In this document: positions 17,144 through 26,496 of the stretch, piece by piece
Layout of the letters: every line of letters starts with the position of its first letter
Numbering within the stretch: position 1 is the first letter of the stretch
Assembly: GCF_009192775.1 (NCBI RefSeq)
Contig: NZ_VTFX01000005.1
Location: 682,001-746,000, forward strand
DNA from: Arthrobacter yangruifuii
Lineage (GTDB): Bacteria; Actinomycetota; Actinomycetes; Actinomycetales; Micrococcaceae
Direction: 5' to 3'
DNA: 64,000 nt
Position numbers and translations under genes: made by a program
Notes under the pieces: generated by a model
Told to the model about the DNA's origin: nothing
What the model saw: the letters and a program-made list of their open reading frames with translations, nothing else
Databases searched by the model: none

Positions 17144-18126
17144 GCTGCAGGCAGTTCCTCCACCGGCGGGATGCCCGGATGCCGCCGCCCGGTCAGCGCC
17201 GAGGCCACCCAGACGGACCGCTGAGCGTCCCCGTGCCGGCCAACACGCGCGTAGTCGAGCGCATTCGCCACCTCCCGCAGGATGCTCCAGTCCCGCGCCG
17301 CGTTCCGGTCCAGGTCCGCCGCAGTGCAGAGGGCGGTAAGCCGTGCGAGCAGGGATTCCTCCGGAGCGGCGGGGTCCAGATCCTCCAGACGGTTCCACAG
17401 CATCGGTGCCACCGCGTACTCGGCCTCCCCAAAGACCGCCTGCGGATCGATCGCCGCGTAGCCGCCGGGGACCCCGGGACGGGCCAGGATGTTGGCATAG
17501 TGCAGGTCCGCATGCACCAGAACGTCGCGGGCCGACCGCCGTCCCACCGCACCGCGGGTCTGGCAGACCTGAAGCGCCGCCTCCAGCAGCCACCGTTCAA
17601 ACGGGCGCCCCAGCGCTTCCCACTCCGAAGGCAGTTCGTCCGAAAGCTGTTCGGCGTGCTCCGCCAGGGAGGGGACGGCCGCCCACTGGGGCGAGTCGGA
17701 TTCGCGCAGGCTCAGCCTGCGGACCAGGGAGCCCCAGATCCGCACGGCGTCGGGCAGGTCCACGGTCAGCAGCGTGCGGTCCGGGTCCAGGCGTTCCAGG
17801 ACCAGGCAGGTGCCCGCAGCGTCCCGGTCCAACAGCCGCACCGCAGCCCCGCCGTCCCACAGGGTCAGTGCCGCCGTCTCGGTGGCGGCCTCGGGATGGG
17901 GAAACGGGAATTTCAACACGGCCGGGGCCCGATCCGGAAAGCGGACCGGCAGCACCAAGGCTCCATGGCCGTGCCAGGGCGCCGCACCGGGAGGATCGGG
18001 CATGACCCCGAAGGCCGTCAGGCTGGCATCCACCAGCTCCGGCAGTCCGGCCAGCCAGGTACGCCCGCTGCGGGTGCCGAGATAGCGCCGGCGCAGGGCC
18101 TCGGGTACGACGACGGCGGGTGCCAT
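17140..18126 (-). CDS. Aminoglycoside phosphotransferase-like kinase (APH(6)/streptomycin kinase type)
   Basis: The 328-residue cytoplasmic protein has the APH/protein-kinase-like fold. VLKFPFPHPEA carries the ATP-binding Lys near residue 73 and the catalytic loop is HADLHYANIL, with the second metal-binding Asp in AAIDPQAVFG. The arrangement fits the aminoglycoside/hydroxyurea phosphotransferase group. The ATG is preceded by TAGGAGAAG at good spacing. Whether it confers drug resistance is not known, since many chromosomal members phosphorylate other compounds. It lies 67 bp after the DUF4439 gene in the same direction and probably in the same transcript. Confidence 0.85.
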   Translation of the reverse strand: MAPAVVVPEALRRRYLGTRSGRTWLAGLPELVDASLTAFGVMPDPPGAAPWHGHGALVLPVRFPDRAPAVLKFPFPHPEAATETAALTLWDGGAAVRLLDRDAAGTCLVLERLDPDRTLLTVDLPDAVRIWGSLVRRLSLRESDSPQWAAVPSLAEHAEQLSDELPSEWEALGRPFERWLLEAALQVCQTRGAVGRRSARDVLVHADLHYANILARPGVPGGYAAIDPQAVFGEAEYAVAPMLWNRLEDLDPAAPEESLLARLTALCTAADLDRNAARDWSILREVANALDYARVGRHGDAQRSVWVASALTGRRHPGIPPVEELPAA

Positions 18127-18193
18127 GCACTTCTCCTAGGGGGTAGCAGTTACGGTTGCGGCGGCAGGCCGGTCCCGCCGGAACCGGCGGGGA

Positions 18194-19426
18194 TCAGTTC
18201 CACGGCAGATCATCCGGGACGGCAGCAAGCCCGGGAGCCGCGGGGACGGTGTCCGCCTGCAGATACAGTTCGTTCGTGACGGCGGCCAGCCGGCCGATTG
18301 CCCAGCTGCGGAGCCCGCCTTCGGACAGCGCCACCAGGTCAGCGTAGACCGCCGGGAACTGCTGTTCCAGTGCGGGCAGGCCGGCGGCGGGGTCCTGCAG
18401 GAAAGCTGCCTCCAGGCGGTAGCCGGCAACGGGAGCCACGGCGGGCAGGCACAGGCCGGGCAGGTACGCGACGGCGTCCGCGCCCCGGGATTCATGCTCG
18501 GCAACGCGTGTTTGCCACTGAGTCCGCTCTGCTTCCGGGGGACGAACCTGCGCCAGGGCCACCTCGTACGCATAGGCGGTTCCGAACTCCGCATCGACTG
18601 CGGCCCTGAGGGCAGCGGCGGCATCCGGCGCGGCTGCGGGGAATTCTGCCGCTCCCGCACCGGTGCCGGAGGGTGCCGCCGCTGCGGAGCTCTGGGCGGG
18701 CTGGGTGCCAGGCTCGTCTCCCGGCTCGGCTCCCGGTACGGCACCGTCCGGGCATTCCGGTGAGTCGGCACCGGCGCCCGGAACGTTCCCGCCGGCGTCG
18801 GCCGCTGCGGTGCCGGGACCTCCCCGGTCAGCCGCGCCGGTCCCGCCGGCAGGACCGGACGGGTCCGGACCGGCAAGGGCGCCGCCACGTGCAGCCCAGA
18901 CCTGCTGTGCCGCGCCGGCCGCGGCCAGCAGGCGCGCGGTGCCGGGATCCGCCCGCCACGCTGCGCGGAGGTTGACATCCGCAGATTCGGCCAGCTCCTG
19001 CAGATACTCCGGAGTCTGCGGATCTGCCGCGTCCGCGGTTCGCGCACCACCGCCTGCAGCCGCAGACGAACGCTGAGCCTGCCCGGTGTCAGCCAGGAGT
19101 GCCGCCTGGGTGCGCAGCCCCTCTGCCTGCTGCCGAAGCTCGGTCGCCAGGGGATCCTGCCCTTCGCCGGCCAGCGCCTGCGCCTCTGCGGCCAGGTTCC
19201 GGGCAGCTGCCCGCGCGTCGGCCAGAGCGGTCTCGGAGAAGGTGGGGGCGGGGTCCGAGGCGCCGGAGCTGCCGGCCACCAATCCGAAGCTGAGGACCAC
19301 CGCTCCCAATGCGAGGAACAACACAAGGCGGCGCGCACGCGCTGCCAGACGCCCCCGCGGGCGGGCAGTCACGGGCCCGGATCCGGGATTGTTCGAAGGC
19401 GCGTCCACAACAATCGATGATGTCAC
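18194..19426 (-). CDS. Membrane-anchored protein with C-terminal DUF4439 (ferritin-like) domain
   Basis: The 410-residue protein has a basic N-terminus, one membrane segment (about residues 32-56), then a long Ala/Gly/Pro-rich region. The last 140 or so residues are helical, with AVDAEFGTAYAYEVALAQV, WQTRVAEHESRGADAV and AAFLQDPAAGLPALEQQ. These match the DUF4439 family, which has the four-helix pattern of ferritin-like proteins with Glu/His ligands. The GTG start at 19426 is placed by the signal-like N-terminus; the upstream ribosome-binding site is weak (CAGGG). The function is unknown. It is divergent from rimP and upstream of the kinase gene. Confidence 0.75.
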   Translation of the reverse strand: MTSSIVVDAPSNNPGSGPVTARPRGRLAARARRLVLFLALGAVVLSFGLVAGSSGASDPAPTFSETALADARAAARNLAAEAQALAGEGQDPLATELRQQAEGLRTQAALLADTGQAQRSSAAAGGGARTADAADPQTPEYLQELAESADVNLRAAWRADPGTARLLAAAGAAQQVWAARGGALAGPDPSGPAGGTGAADRGGPGTAAADAGGNVPGAGADSPECPDGAVPGAEPGDEPGTQPAQSSAAAAPSGTGAGAAEFPAAAPDAAAALRAAVDAEFGTAYAYEVALAQVRPPEAERTQWQTRVAEHESRGADAVAYLPGLCLPAVAPVAGYRLEAAFLQDPAAGLPALEQQFPAVYADLVALSEGGLRSWAIGRLAAVTNELYLQADTVPAAPGLAAVPDDLPWN

Positions 19427-19473
19427 GAACGTGCCCTGATCTGCATCGATGCCTCGGGGGGCCGGGAATGTCG

Positions 19474-19488
19474 GTAGTCTAGGACTAC
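19474..19488 (+). promoter_or_regulatory. Palindrome covering the -10 of the rimP-nusA-infB operon
   Basis: GTAGTC-TAG-GACTAC is a perfect inverted repeat with a 3-nt centre. It contains the likely -10 element TAGTCT (19475-19480), 32 nt before the rimP ATG. Its placement over the -10 suggests an operator, but no regulator is known to me. Confidence 0.4.
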
Positions 19489-19511
19489 AACAACATCTAG
19501 TGGGAGGCAGC

Positions 19512-20138
19512 ATGGCGGTTCGGCCCAACCCCAAAAAAGACACGTCGTCGGATTACCGCAGGAATGCGATGCGTGCAGAAGTAGCCGCGGAAACGCAGCG
19601 GCTGAAGAGTTACCTGGCCCCCACGGTAGAGATGCAGGATCTGTTCCTGGAAGACATCGAGATCAAACTGGCCGGTGCCCACCGCACCGTCCACGTGATT
19701 GTCGATCTCCCGGAGGACCAGTCCGGAGGCGTCAGCCTGGACCGGATTGCGGCCGCGGCGCAGGTGATTTCCGACGCAATGGACAACGATCCGGGCGATG
19801 ACGGACGTCCTTACAACCTCGAGGTTTCATCCCCCGGGGTTTCCCGTCCCCTGACCGAGCGGCGCCACTGGCGACGCAACACGGGCCGCATGGTGTCCGT
19901 GTCCGTGGAGCGCGGGGACGACGTCATGGGACGGCTCGTCTCCGTCGACGATGACGGCATCACGCTAATACCGGAACTTCCGGTCAAGAAGGGGATGAAG
20001 GCCAAGCAGGGGGACCCCGTCCATCTGGCATTCGGCACCATCCGCAAGGGGCGCGTGGAAGTTGAATTCGCCCACCTTGAAGACGACCCGGCCGGCGAGG
20101 ACGCCCCGGATGACGAAACCACAGCTGAGGAGGCCTAG
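19512..20138 (+). CDS. rimP: Ribosome maturation factor RimP
   Basis: RimP helps the 30S subunit mature. The 208-residue protein has the N-terminal alpha-beta domain with the family run YNLEVSSPGVSRPLTERRHWRR near residues 98-120, then the SH3-like C-terminal domain. About 25 basic residues precede the domain and the last 20 are acidic, as in other actinobacteria. The ATG at 19512 has GGGAGG upstream; the open frame before it is not protein-like. nusA starts directly after its stop codon. The order rimP-nusA-ylxR-infB-rbfA is conserved in bacteria. Confidence 0.95.
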   Translation: MAVRPNPKKDTSSDYRRNAMRAEVAAETQRLKSYLAPTVEMQDLFLEDIEIKLAGAHRTVHVIVDLPEDQSGGVSLDRIAAAAQVISDAMDNDPGDDGRPYNLEVSSPGVSRPLTERRHWRRNTGRMVSVSVERGDDVMGRLVSVDDDGITLIPELPVKKGMKAKQGDPVHLAFGTIRKGRVEVEFAHLEDDPAGEDAPDDETTAEEA

Positions 20139-21110
20139 ATGGAAATTGATATGAGTGCGCTGAGGCTGCTGGAACGCGAACGGGAGATCCCCCTGGATCT
20201 GCTCGTGCCGACCATTGAGCAGGCTCTGCTGGTTGCCTACCACAAGACCAACGGCGCGCAGGATCAGGCGCGGGCGGAACTGGACCGGAAAACCGGCCAC
20301 GTCACCATTTGGGCCAAGGAGCTTGACGACGACGGCGAGGAGATGGGGGAGTTCGACGACACTCCTGCCGGCTTCGGCCGCATTGCCGCCAGCACCGCGC
20401 GGCAGATCATCCTGCAGAAGCTGCGCGACGTCGAGGATGACAACATCCTCGGCGAGTTCAAGGGCCGCGAAGGGGAACTGGTCTCCGGCCAGATCCAGCA
20501 GGGCAACAACCCGCACATGATCCAGGTCAACCTGGGCTCGGTCGAGGCACTGCTGCCTCCGCCCGAGCAGGTGCCGGGGGAGAAGTACACCCACGGTTCC
20601 CGCCTGCGCGCCTTCGTCGTGGACGTGCGCCGCGGCTTCAAGGGCCCGTCCATCACGCTCTCACGGTCCCACCCGGGCCTGGTCCGCAAGCTCTTCGAAC
20701 TGGAAGTTCCGGAAATCGCGGACGGCAGCGTGGAGATCGTGGCCCTGGCCCGCGAGGCCGGCCACCGCTCCAAGATTGCGGTCAAGGCCAACGTCCCGGG
20801 CATCAACGCCAAGGGCGCCTGCATCGGAGAAATGGGCTCGCGTGTGCGTGCCGTCATGAACGAACTGCATGACGAGAAAATCGACATTGTGGACTTCAGC
20901 GAGGATCCGGCGACCTTCATCGCCAATTCGCTCTCGCCGTCGCGCGTGAATTCCGTGACCATCACGGATGAGGAAATGCGTTCCGCACGCGTAGTGGTTC
21001 CCGACTACCAGCTTTCCCTGGCCATCGGCAAGGAAGGGCAGAATGCCCGTCTGGCAGCCAAGCTGACCGGCTGGCGGATCGACATCGTTTCCGACTCGAA
21101 GGCTTCCTAG
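20139..21110 (+). CDS. nusA: Transcription termination/antitermination factor NusA
   Basis: NusA binds RNA polymerase and RNA and controls pausing and termination. The 323-residue chain has the N-terminal polymerase-binding domain, an S1 domain (about residues 110-185, with [13 protein letters not shown]) and two KH domains with [18 protein letters not shown] and [19 protein letters not shown]. It ends right after KH2, the short form usual in actinobacteria. The ATG follows GAGGAGG with 5 nt between and lies directly after the rimP stop. A second ATG 12 bp downstream is possible. Confidence 0.96.
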   Translation: MEIDMSALRLLEREREIPLDLLVPTIEQALLVAYHKTNGAQDQARAELDRKTGHVTIWAKELDDDGEEMGEFDDTPAGFGRIAASTARQIILQKLRDVEDDNILGEFKGREGELVSGQIQQGNNPHMIQVNLGSVEALLPPPEQVPGEKYTHGSRLRAFVVDVRRGFKGPSITLSRSHPGLVRKLFELEVPEIADGSVEIVALAREAGHRSKIAVKANVPGINAKGACIGEMGSRVRAVMNELHDEKIDIVDFSEDPATFIANSLSPSRVNSVTITDEEMRSARVVVPDYQLSLAIGKEGQNARLAAKLTGWRIDIVSDSKAS

Positions 21111-21159
21111 GCCGACGGTGCCGGAAGAGGATGCGGCGCCGGGCAAGAAAGGCGCTAGA

Positions 21160-21549
21160 ATGTACAAGGCCGGGTCTCCCTCAGCCTCCCGTTCAGCCGC
21201 TTCCGGCGCTGCATCGGGAAACCGGGTATCCAGGCACGTTCCCCAGCGGACGTGCGTGGGATGCAGGAAAAGGGATGATCAGGCTGTTCTGCTGCGGTTG
21301 GTCCGTGTCAGCATGGAAGGCGGAAATGCCGTCCGTGTCGACGAAGATCGCCGAATGCCTGGGAGGGGTGCCTGGTTGCACCCCGACACGGCATGCCTGA
21401 GATTGGCAGTGAAACGTTCGGGTTTTCCGCGGGCCTTCAGGGGTTCCGTAGGAATAATCGACGTTGAGCGTTGGTTTAAGGCACTTGGGGACGTTCCGAC
21501 CGGGAACGAACCCAAAACCGTCCAACCTGAAAGCGGGTCAGAAATCTGA
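21160..21549 (+). CDS. ylxR: YlxR-family (DUF448) RNA-binding protein
   Basis: YlxR is a small RNA-binding protein encoded between nusA and infB. The motif RTCVGCRKRDDQAVLLRLVR is the family signature (R-T-C-x-x-C-R), followed by GRGAWLHPDTACLRLAVKR. Two starts are possible: the ATG at 21160 (129 residues), with GAAAGG upstream, or a GTG at 21118 (143 residues). Both give an N-terminal Ser/Ala/Gly-rich extension of 25-40 residues before the domain. infB follows after 132 bp with a hairpin in its leader. Confidence 0.9.
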   Translation: MYKAGSPSASRSAASGAASGNRVSRHVPQRTCVGCRKRDDQAVLLRLVRVSMEGGNAVRVDEDRRMPGRGAWLHPDTACLRLAVKRSGFPRAFRGSVGIIDVERWFKALGDVPTGNEPKTVQPESGSEI

Positions 21550-21557
21550 TGGAAACC

Positions 21558-21581
21558 CGATGAGTACCCAGCGATGAGTAC
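21558..21581 (+). repeat. Direct repeat CGATGAGTAC in the infB leader
   Basis: CGATGAGTAC occurs at 21558-21567 and 21572-21581, 14 bp apart. The repeats lie just after the ylxR stop codon in the short ylxR-infB gap. No function is known. Confidence 0.4.
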
Positions 21582-21654
21582 TTTGTTGTGCTCTGTGATG
21601 GGCTCCGCTGCAGCTGCAGTCGAAGCCCGCAGCAAATAGACGGTTCGTGCCTGG

Positions 21655-21670
21655 CTCGGTGCGGACCGAG
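21655..21670 (+). promoter_or_regulatory. Hairpin next to the infB ribosome-binding site
   Basis: CTCGGT and ACCGAG pair around a 4-nt GCGG loop. The hairpin ends 2 nt before AGGAG of the infB ribosome-binding site, and the GTG start is at 21682. It could affect how often IF-2 is translated. Confidence 0.4.
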
Positions 21671-21681
21671 ACAGGAGAAAT

Positions 21682-24585
21682 GTGGCCAAGGTCCGCGTAC
21701 ACGAGCTTGCTAAAGAGCTCGGCATTACCTCGAAGGATGCAGTTGCAAAACTGCAGGAACTGGGCGAATTCGTCCGTTCCGCCTCATCAACCATTGAGGC
21801 CCCGGTAGTCAAGAAACTTCGAGGCGCCTTCCCGGCGTCTGAGAACAAGGCTGCCGCTTCCCCGGCAGCGCCTGCCAAGGCCGACGCTCCGGCGTCCCGC
21901 CCGGCAGCACCATCCCCCAAGCCCGGCTCCGCAAAGCCTGCCCCGGCGGCTCCCGCAGCTGAGCAGCCGGCGCCTTCTGCCCCCGTGGAAACCGCTCCGG
22001 CGCCTTCCGCCCCCGCAGAAGCAGCTCCGGCAGCCCCCGCACCGGAAGCCCCGGCAACCCCGGCTCCGGCCGCGGCACCGGCAGCAACCGAGGCGGACAC
22101 CGCCAAGGCACCCGCCTCTTCGGCTCCCCGTCCCGGTGCTCCGCGCCCCGGTGCCGGCGGTCCCCGTCCGGGCAACAATCCTTTCGCCACGTCCCAGGGC
22201 ATGCCGCGTCCCCGCGGCGGCCGTGACGGCGAGCGGGGTGCCGGTGCACCTCGTCCGGGCAACAACCCGTTCGCTACCTCGCAGGGCATGCCGCGTCCGG
22301 GTGGACGCCGCGATGAAGCCGAACGCCCCGGTACGCCGGGTGCAGCAGGACCCCGTCCGGCTGCCGGTGCAGGTGGACCGCGTCCCGGTGCTCCCCGTCC
22401 GGGTGCACCGCGTCCCGGTGCTCCCCGTCCGGGTGCACCGCGTCCGGGCGCTCCCCGTCCGGCAGGAGCAGGCGCCGGCGGCGCACGCCCCACGCCGGGC
22501 ATGATGCCTAACCGCACCGAACGCCCGGCAGCCCCGGGCCGTCCCGGTGCAGGCGGCGGCCCCCGCCGCGGACCGGGCGGAGCCCCGGGTACCGGCGGCG
22601 GCGCACCCGTTGGCGGCGGTTTCGGCAAGGGCGGCCGCGGACGCGGCGGCACTGCCGGTGCTTTCGGCAAGGGCGGCGCAGGACGCGGCAAGCAGCGCAA
22701 GTCGAAGCGGGCAAAGCGGCAGGAACTGGAGCAGATGTCAGCTCCGTCGCTGGGCGGCGTTTCGGTACCCCGCGGTGACGGCAACACTGTTGTCCGTCTG
22801 CGCCGCGGTGCATCCATCACGGACTTTGCCGACAAGATTGAGGCCAACCCGGCAGCACTGGTCACCGTTCTGTTCCACCTCGGTGAAATGGCAACGGCCA
22901 CGCAGTCCCTCGACGAGGGAACCTTCGGTGTCCTGGGCGAGGAACTGGGCTACCGGATCGAGGTTGTGTCGCCTGAAGACGAAGAGCGCGAGCTGCTCAG
23001 CCAGTTCGACATCGACTTTGATGCCGAGCTGGAAGCCGAAGGCGATGACGAGCTGGAAGCACGTCCTCCGGTAGTCACCGTCATGGGCCACGTCGACCAC
23101 GGTAAGACCCGCCTGCTGGACGCCATCCGCAACTCGAATGTTGTTGAAGGCGAGCACGGCGGCATCACCCAGCACATCGGTGCCTACCAGGTCGAATTCG
23201 AGCATGAGGGCACCGAGCGTGCCATCACCTTCATCGATACTCCGGGCCACGAGGCGTTCACCGCCATGCGTGCACGTGGTGCCAAGGTCACCGACATCGC
23301 AGTCCTGGTTGTCGCAGCCGACGACGGCGTCATGCCGCAGACGGTCGAAGCACTCAACCACGCACAGGCAGCCAATGTGCCGATCGTGGTCGCAGTGAAC
23401 AAGATCGACAAGGAAGGCGCCAACCCGGAGAAGGTCCGCGGCCAGCTGACCGAATACGGTCTGGTTCCCGAGGAATACGGTGGCGACACCATGTTCGTTG
23501 AGGTCTCCGCACGCCAGAACCTCAACATCGACGCGCTGCTCGAAGCCGTGCTGCTCACCGCAGACGCTGCCCTGGACATGCGCGCCAACCCGAACAAGGA
23601 TGCCCGCGGTATCGCGATCGAAGCCAACCTGGACAAGGGCCGCGGTGCGGTAGCAACCGTGCTGGTCCAGTCCGGAACGCTGAAGGTCGGCGACACGATC
23701 GTGGCGGGAACGGCCCACGGCCGCGTCCGTGCCATGTTCGACGAGAACGGCGACAACGTCACCGAAGCCGGACCGTCGCGTCCGGTCCAGGTGCTCGGCC
23801 TGTCCAACGTTCCCCGCGCCGGCGACACGTTCTTCGTGACCGACGACGAACGCACCGCCCGCCAGATCGCCGAAAAGCGTGAAGCTGCGGACCGCAACGC
23901 GGCCCTGGCCAAGCGCCGCAAGCGGATCAGCCTCGAAGACTTCGATCAGGCTGTTGCCGACGGCAAGGTGGACACCCTTAACCTCATCCTCAAGGGTGAC
24001 GTTTCCGGTGCCGTGGAAGCCCTGGAAGACTCGCTGCTCAAGATCGACGTCGGCGAAGGCGTGCAGCTGCGCGTCATCCACCGCGGCGTCGGTGCCATCA
24101 CGCAGAACGACGTCAACCTGGCGACGGTGGACAACGCCGTCATCATCGGCTTCAACGTCAAGCCGGCCGAACGCGTTGCCGACCTGGCAGAGCGTGAAGG
24201 CGTGGACATGCGCTTCTACTCCGTCATCTACGCAGCAATTGATGACATTGAGCTTGCACTCAAGGGCATGCTCAAGCCCGAGTACGAGGAAGTCCAGCTC
24301 GGCACCGCCGAGGTCCGCGAAGTCTTCCGTTCTTCCAAGTTCGGAAACATCGCCGGCTCGATCGTCCGCTCCGGTGTCATCCGCCGTAACGCCAAGGCAC
24401 GGGTTACCCGCGACGGCAAGGTCATCGGCGAGAACCTCACCGTTGACTCGCTCAAGCGGTTCAAGGACGACGCCACCGAGGTCCGGACGGACTTCGAATG
24501 TGGTATCGGCCTGGGCTCGTTCAACGACGTCAAGGAAGGCGACATCATCGAGACCTTCGAAATGCGGGAGAAGCCGCGCGTCTAA
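21682..24585 (+). CDS. infB: Translation initiation factor IF-2
   Basis: IF-2 is the GTPase that brings initiator tRNA to the 30S subunit and promotes subunit joining. At 967 residues it is long because of a low-complexity Ala/Pro then Gly/Pro/Arg N-terminal region (about residues 55-345). The IF-2 N-terminal domain ([16 protein letters not shown]) comes first. The G motifs are GHVDHGKT (469-476), DTPGHE (from 519) and NKID (from 573), followed by domains II, III and C2. The segment [13 protein letters not shown] occurs twice in the N-terminal region and PRPGA is repeated about six times. The GTG start has AGGAG upstream. It probably belongs to one operon with nusA and ylxR. Confidence 0.97.
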   Translation: MAKVRVHELAKELGITSKDAVAKLQELGEFVRSASSTIEAPVVKKLRGAFPASENKAAASPAAPAKADAPASRPAAPSPKPGSAKPAPAAPAAEQPAPSAPVETAPAPSAPAEAAPAAPAPEAPATPAPAAAPAATEADTAKAPASSAPRPGAPRPGAGGPRPGNNPFATSQGMPRPRGGRDGERGAGAPRPGNNPFATSQGMPRPGGRRDEAERPGTPGAAGPRPAAGAGGPRPGAPRPGAPRPGAPRPGAPRPGAPRPAGAGAGGARPTPGMMPNRTERPAAPGRPGAGGGPRRGPGGAPGTGGGAPVGGGFGKGGRGRGGTAGAFGKGGAGRGKQRKSKRAKRQELEQMSAPSLGGVSVPRGDGNTVVRLRRGASITDFADKIEANPAALVTVLFHLGEMATATQSLDEGTFGVLGEELGYRIEVVSPEDEERELLSQFDIDFDAELEAEGDDELEARPPVVTVMGHVDHGKTRLLDAIRNSNVVEGEHGGITQHIGAYQVEFEHEGTERAITFIDTPGHEAFTAMRARGAKVTDIAVLVVAADDGVMPQTVEALNHAQAANVPIVVAVNKIDKEGANPEKVRGQLTEYGLVPEEYGGDTMFVEVSARQNLNIDALLEAVLLTADAALDMRANPNKDARGIAIEANLDKGRGAVATVLVQSGTLKVGDTIVAGTAHGRVRAMFDENGDNVTEAGPSRPVQVLGLSNVPRAGDTFFVTDDERTARQIAEKREAADRNAALAKRRKRISLEDFDQAVADGKVDTLNLILKGDVSGAVEALEDSLLKIDVGEGVQLRVIHRGVGAITQNDVNLATVDNAVIIGFNVKPAERVADLAEREGVDMRFYSVIYAAIDDIELALKGMLKPEYEEVQLGTAEVREVFRSSKFGNIAGSIVRSGVIRRNAKARVTRDGKVIGENLTVDSLKRFKDDATEVRTDFECGIGLGSFNDVKEGDIIETFEMREKPRV
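22381..22470 (+). repeat. 30-bp tandem repeat inside infB (PRPGA repeats)
   Basis: Positions 22381-22410 and 22411-22440 are identical 30-bp units and 22441-22470 is a third, degenerate copy. Each unit codes for [10 protein letters not shown]. The unit is in frame, so copy-number change would only lengthen or shorten the flexible linker of IF-2. Confidence 0.9.
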
Positions 24586-24600
24586 TCCGTGGCAGGGGCC

Positions 24601-24639
24601 GCCGGGAAACCGGCGGCCCCGTACCGGCCGGTTTCCGGC
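24601..24639 (+). terminator. Hairpin between infB and rbfA
   Basis: GCCGGGAAACCGGC at 24601-24614 pairs with GCCGGTTTCCGGC at 24627-24639, with one bulged base. It has no T-tract and lies 16 bp after the infB stop, so it may be an attenuator or a transcript-stabilising hairpin. Confidence 0.45.
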
Positions 24640-24729
24640 CGTGGTGCGGCCCACCGACAACGTGCACAGCGCCCGGCTCACGCCGGCGTCTGTGCGCGCC
24701 CGATTATTCTCAGGTAATAAGGAGAGGTA

Positions 24730-25209
24730 ATGGCAGATCCAGCACGCGCTGCGAAACTCGCTGACCGAATCAAGGTAGTAGTTGCCCAGGCGCTCGAACG
24801 GCGGATCAAGGATCCCCGGCTGGGCTTCGTCACCATCACCGATGCCCGGGTCACCAACGATCTGCAGCATGCCACGCTGTACTACACCGTTTTCGGCGAT
24901 GAAGCACAGCAGGCGGATACCAAGGCTGCCCTGGAGTCGGCACGCGGCATCCTGCGTGCGGAGGTGGGCAAGAACATCACCGTCCGCCTGACGCCTACGC
25001 TCGAATTCGTCGCCGACGAGATTCCGGTCAACGCCGGGCACCTCGAGGAACTGATCCGTGCAGCCAAGGAACGCGACGCTGAACTGGCGGCGCTGAAGAA
25101 GGGCGCCACCTACGCCGGCGACCCGGACCCGTACCGCAAGGACGAGGATGACGAGGACTTCGAGGACGACCTCGAATCCGAAGCACCGGTCAACTCGGAC
25201 GCCAAGTAG
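24730..25209 (+). CDS. rbfA: 30S ribosome-binding factor RbfA
   Basis: RbfA is a cold-shock and 16S maturation factor that binds the 30S subunit near helix 1. The 159-residue protein has the single KH-like fold with ALERRIKDPRLGFVTITDARVT near residues 20-40 and PTLEFVADEI near 95. A C-terminal acidic tail of about 35 residues (DEDDEDFEDDLESE) is common in actinobacteria. The ATG follows AAGGAGAGG. It ends before a strong two-way terminator. Confidence 0.96.
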   Translation: MADPARAAKLADRIKVVVAQALERRIKDPRLGFVTITDARVTNDLQHATLYYTVFGDEAQQADTKAALESARGILRAEVGKNITVRLTPTLEFVADEIPVNAGHLEELIRAAKERDAELAALKKGATYAGDPDPYRKDEDDEDFEDDLESEAPVNSDAK

Positions 25210-25227
25210 TCCTCAGGCAGGCACAAA

Positions 25228-25261
25228 GGGAGCGGCTCCATCCGGAGCCGCTCCCTTTTTT
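25228..25261. terminator. Bidirectional terminator between rbfA and the aminotransferase
   Basis: A perfect 12-bp stem (GGGAGCGGCTCC) with an ATCC loop is followed by six Ts and preceded by AAA. It can end the rbfA transcript and, on the other strand, the convergent aminotransferase transcript. Confidence 0.93.
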
Positions 25262-25276
25262 GCTGTCCAGGTCCGG

Positions 25277-26434
25277 CTAGCCGGCGTCTGCAGGGGACGG
25301 CAGCCGGCGCATGCCCTCCAGCAGCTCCGCACGGTCACCGCAGAGGGCAATCCGGATCCAGCCCTCACCGATGGAGCCGAAGGCCGTCCCCGGTGCCACG
25401 GCCACCGATTCCTCCTTGAGGAACTGGAAGGTCCAGTCGCGGACATTGCCGCCGGTGGCAAAGGACATGTCGGCCCAAAGGTAGAAGGCGCCCTGGGCGG
25501 CCAGATAGGGGATCCCCTTCCCGTCCAGCACGGCGCAGGCGGCGTCCCGGTTGGCCCGGTAATGGGCGGAGGCCTCGGCCACGTAGTCCTGCGGTCCGGT
25601 CAGCGCCGCAAGGGCCGCATACTGCGAAGGGGACGCCACACAGGAGACGGTGGACTCCATCACCGTGCTCGCTGCCGTTTCCAGTCCCTCCGGCATGATG
25701 AGCGCACCGATGCGCAGGCCCGTCAGCCCGTAGGTCTTGGACAGCGTGAGGGACGTGATGACGCGTTCCCCGGCGTCGCCGTCGAACGCCAGGGGACTCA
25801 CGTGGGGAACATCGAAAGTGAAGGCCTCGTAGCATTCATCCGAGACAATCCACAGGTCGTGCCGCCGCGCCAGCTCCACCAGCTCACGCGTCAGGTCCCG
25901 GCTCAGCACCGCACCCAGGGGGTTGGACGGAGAGTTGAGCAGCAGCACCCGCGTGCGCGGCGTCAGCAGGGCCTCGATATCCTCCACCCGCGGCTGGAAT
26001 CCGTGGTCCGGATACAGCGGGTATTCCACCGGCACGGCGTGCAGCAGTTCCGCAGTCATTGCGAACGTCGGGTAGCCCGGATTGGGCACCAGGACCTCGT
26101 CACCGGCATCCAGGAGCAGGGTCAAAGCCAGGTGCAGTCCCTGCTGCGCCCCGGACGTGATGAAAGCCCTATGGGGGGAAATGTCCAGGCCGGAGGCCGC
26201 ACCGGCCCGGCGGGCAAAAGCGGCGCGTACGGCAGGGATTCCGGCGTTGGGGGTGTAGCCGGTCTCGTCGCGGTCCAGAGTGGCCCGCGCCGCATCGAGG
26301 ATGTGGGCAGGGGTGGGGAAACCGGGTTCGCCGATACTCAGGACAAGGGCGTCCGGCGTGTCCCACGCCGCTTGGGTGATTTCACGGATCTGGTTGGCCG
26401 GAACGTTTTGGACATGGGGTGAAAGCTGTGGCAT
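25277..26434 (-). CDS. Class I/II PLP-dependent aminotransferase
   Basis: The 385-residue cytoplasmic enzyme has the fold-type I pattern. SIGEPGFPTP is at residues 33-42, GAQQGLHLAL near 95, NPGYPTF near 118, NSPSNPLGAV with the conserved Asn near 171, SDECYE near 198 and the PLP lysine K233 in TLSKTYGLTGLRIG. The final Arg for substrate carboxylate binding is in GWIRIALCG. It resembles aspartate or branched-chain/aromatic aminotransferases of the Ia/Ig group. The substrate is not fixed by the sequence. It stands alone, divergent from truB, and its promoter puts a -10 exactly 6 nt before the ATG. Confidence 0.92.
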   Translation of the reverse strand: MPQLSPHVQNVPANQIREITQAAWDTPDALVLSIGEPGFPTPAHILDAARATLDRDETGYTPNAGIPAVRAAFARRAGAASGLDISPHRAFITSGAQQGLHLALTLLLDAGDEVLVPNPGYPTFAMTAELLHAVPVEYPLYPDHGFQPRVEDIEALLTPRTRVLLLNSPSNPLGAVLSRDLTRELVELARRHDLWIVSDECYEAFTFDVPHVSPLAFDGDAGERVITSLTLSKTYGLTGLRIGALIMPEGLETAASTVMESTVSCVASPSQYAALAALTGPQDYVAEASAHYRANRDAACAVLDGKGIPYLAAQGAFYLWADMSFATGGNVRDWTFQFLKEESVAVAPGTAFGSIGEGWIRIALCGDRAELLEGMRRLPSPADAG

Positions 26435-26440
26435 ATCCGA

Positions 26441-26446
26441 ATGTTA
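26441..26446 (-). promoter_or_regulatory. -10 element TAACAT for a leaderless aminotransferase transcript
   Basis: On the minus strand TAACAT is followed by 6 nt and the ATG at 26434. The truB -10 element lies about 50 bp away on the other strand. Confidence 0.42.
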
Positions 26447-26496
26447 TCGCTCCGGCCGGCAACGGCGGTGCGGCCCGGGGGCCGCGCCCCGCGACA

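Noticed and set aside
22378-22470. Evenly spaced 30-bp repeats resembling a CRISPR array
   Set aside because: The units abut with no spacers and are in frame in infB, coding for PRPGA repeats. No cas gene is present.
22738-25041. A 767-codon open frame on the minus strand
   Set aside because: It lies opposite infB and rbfA, which are certain genes. Long antisense frames are normal in DNA this rich in G and C, and the translation shows no domain.
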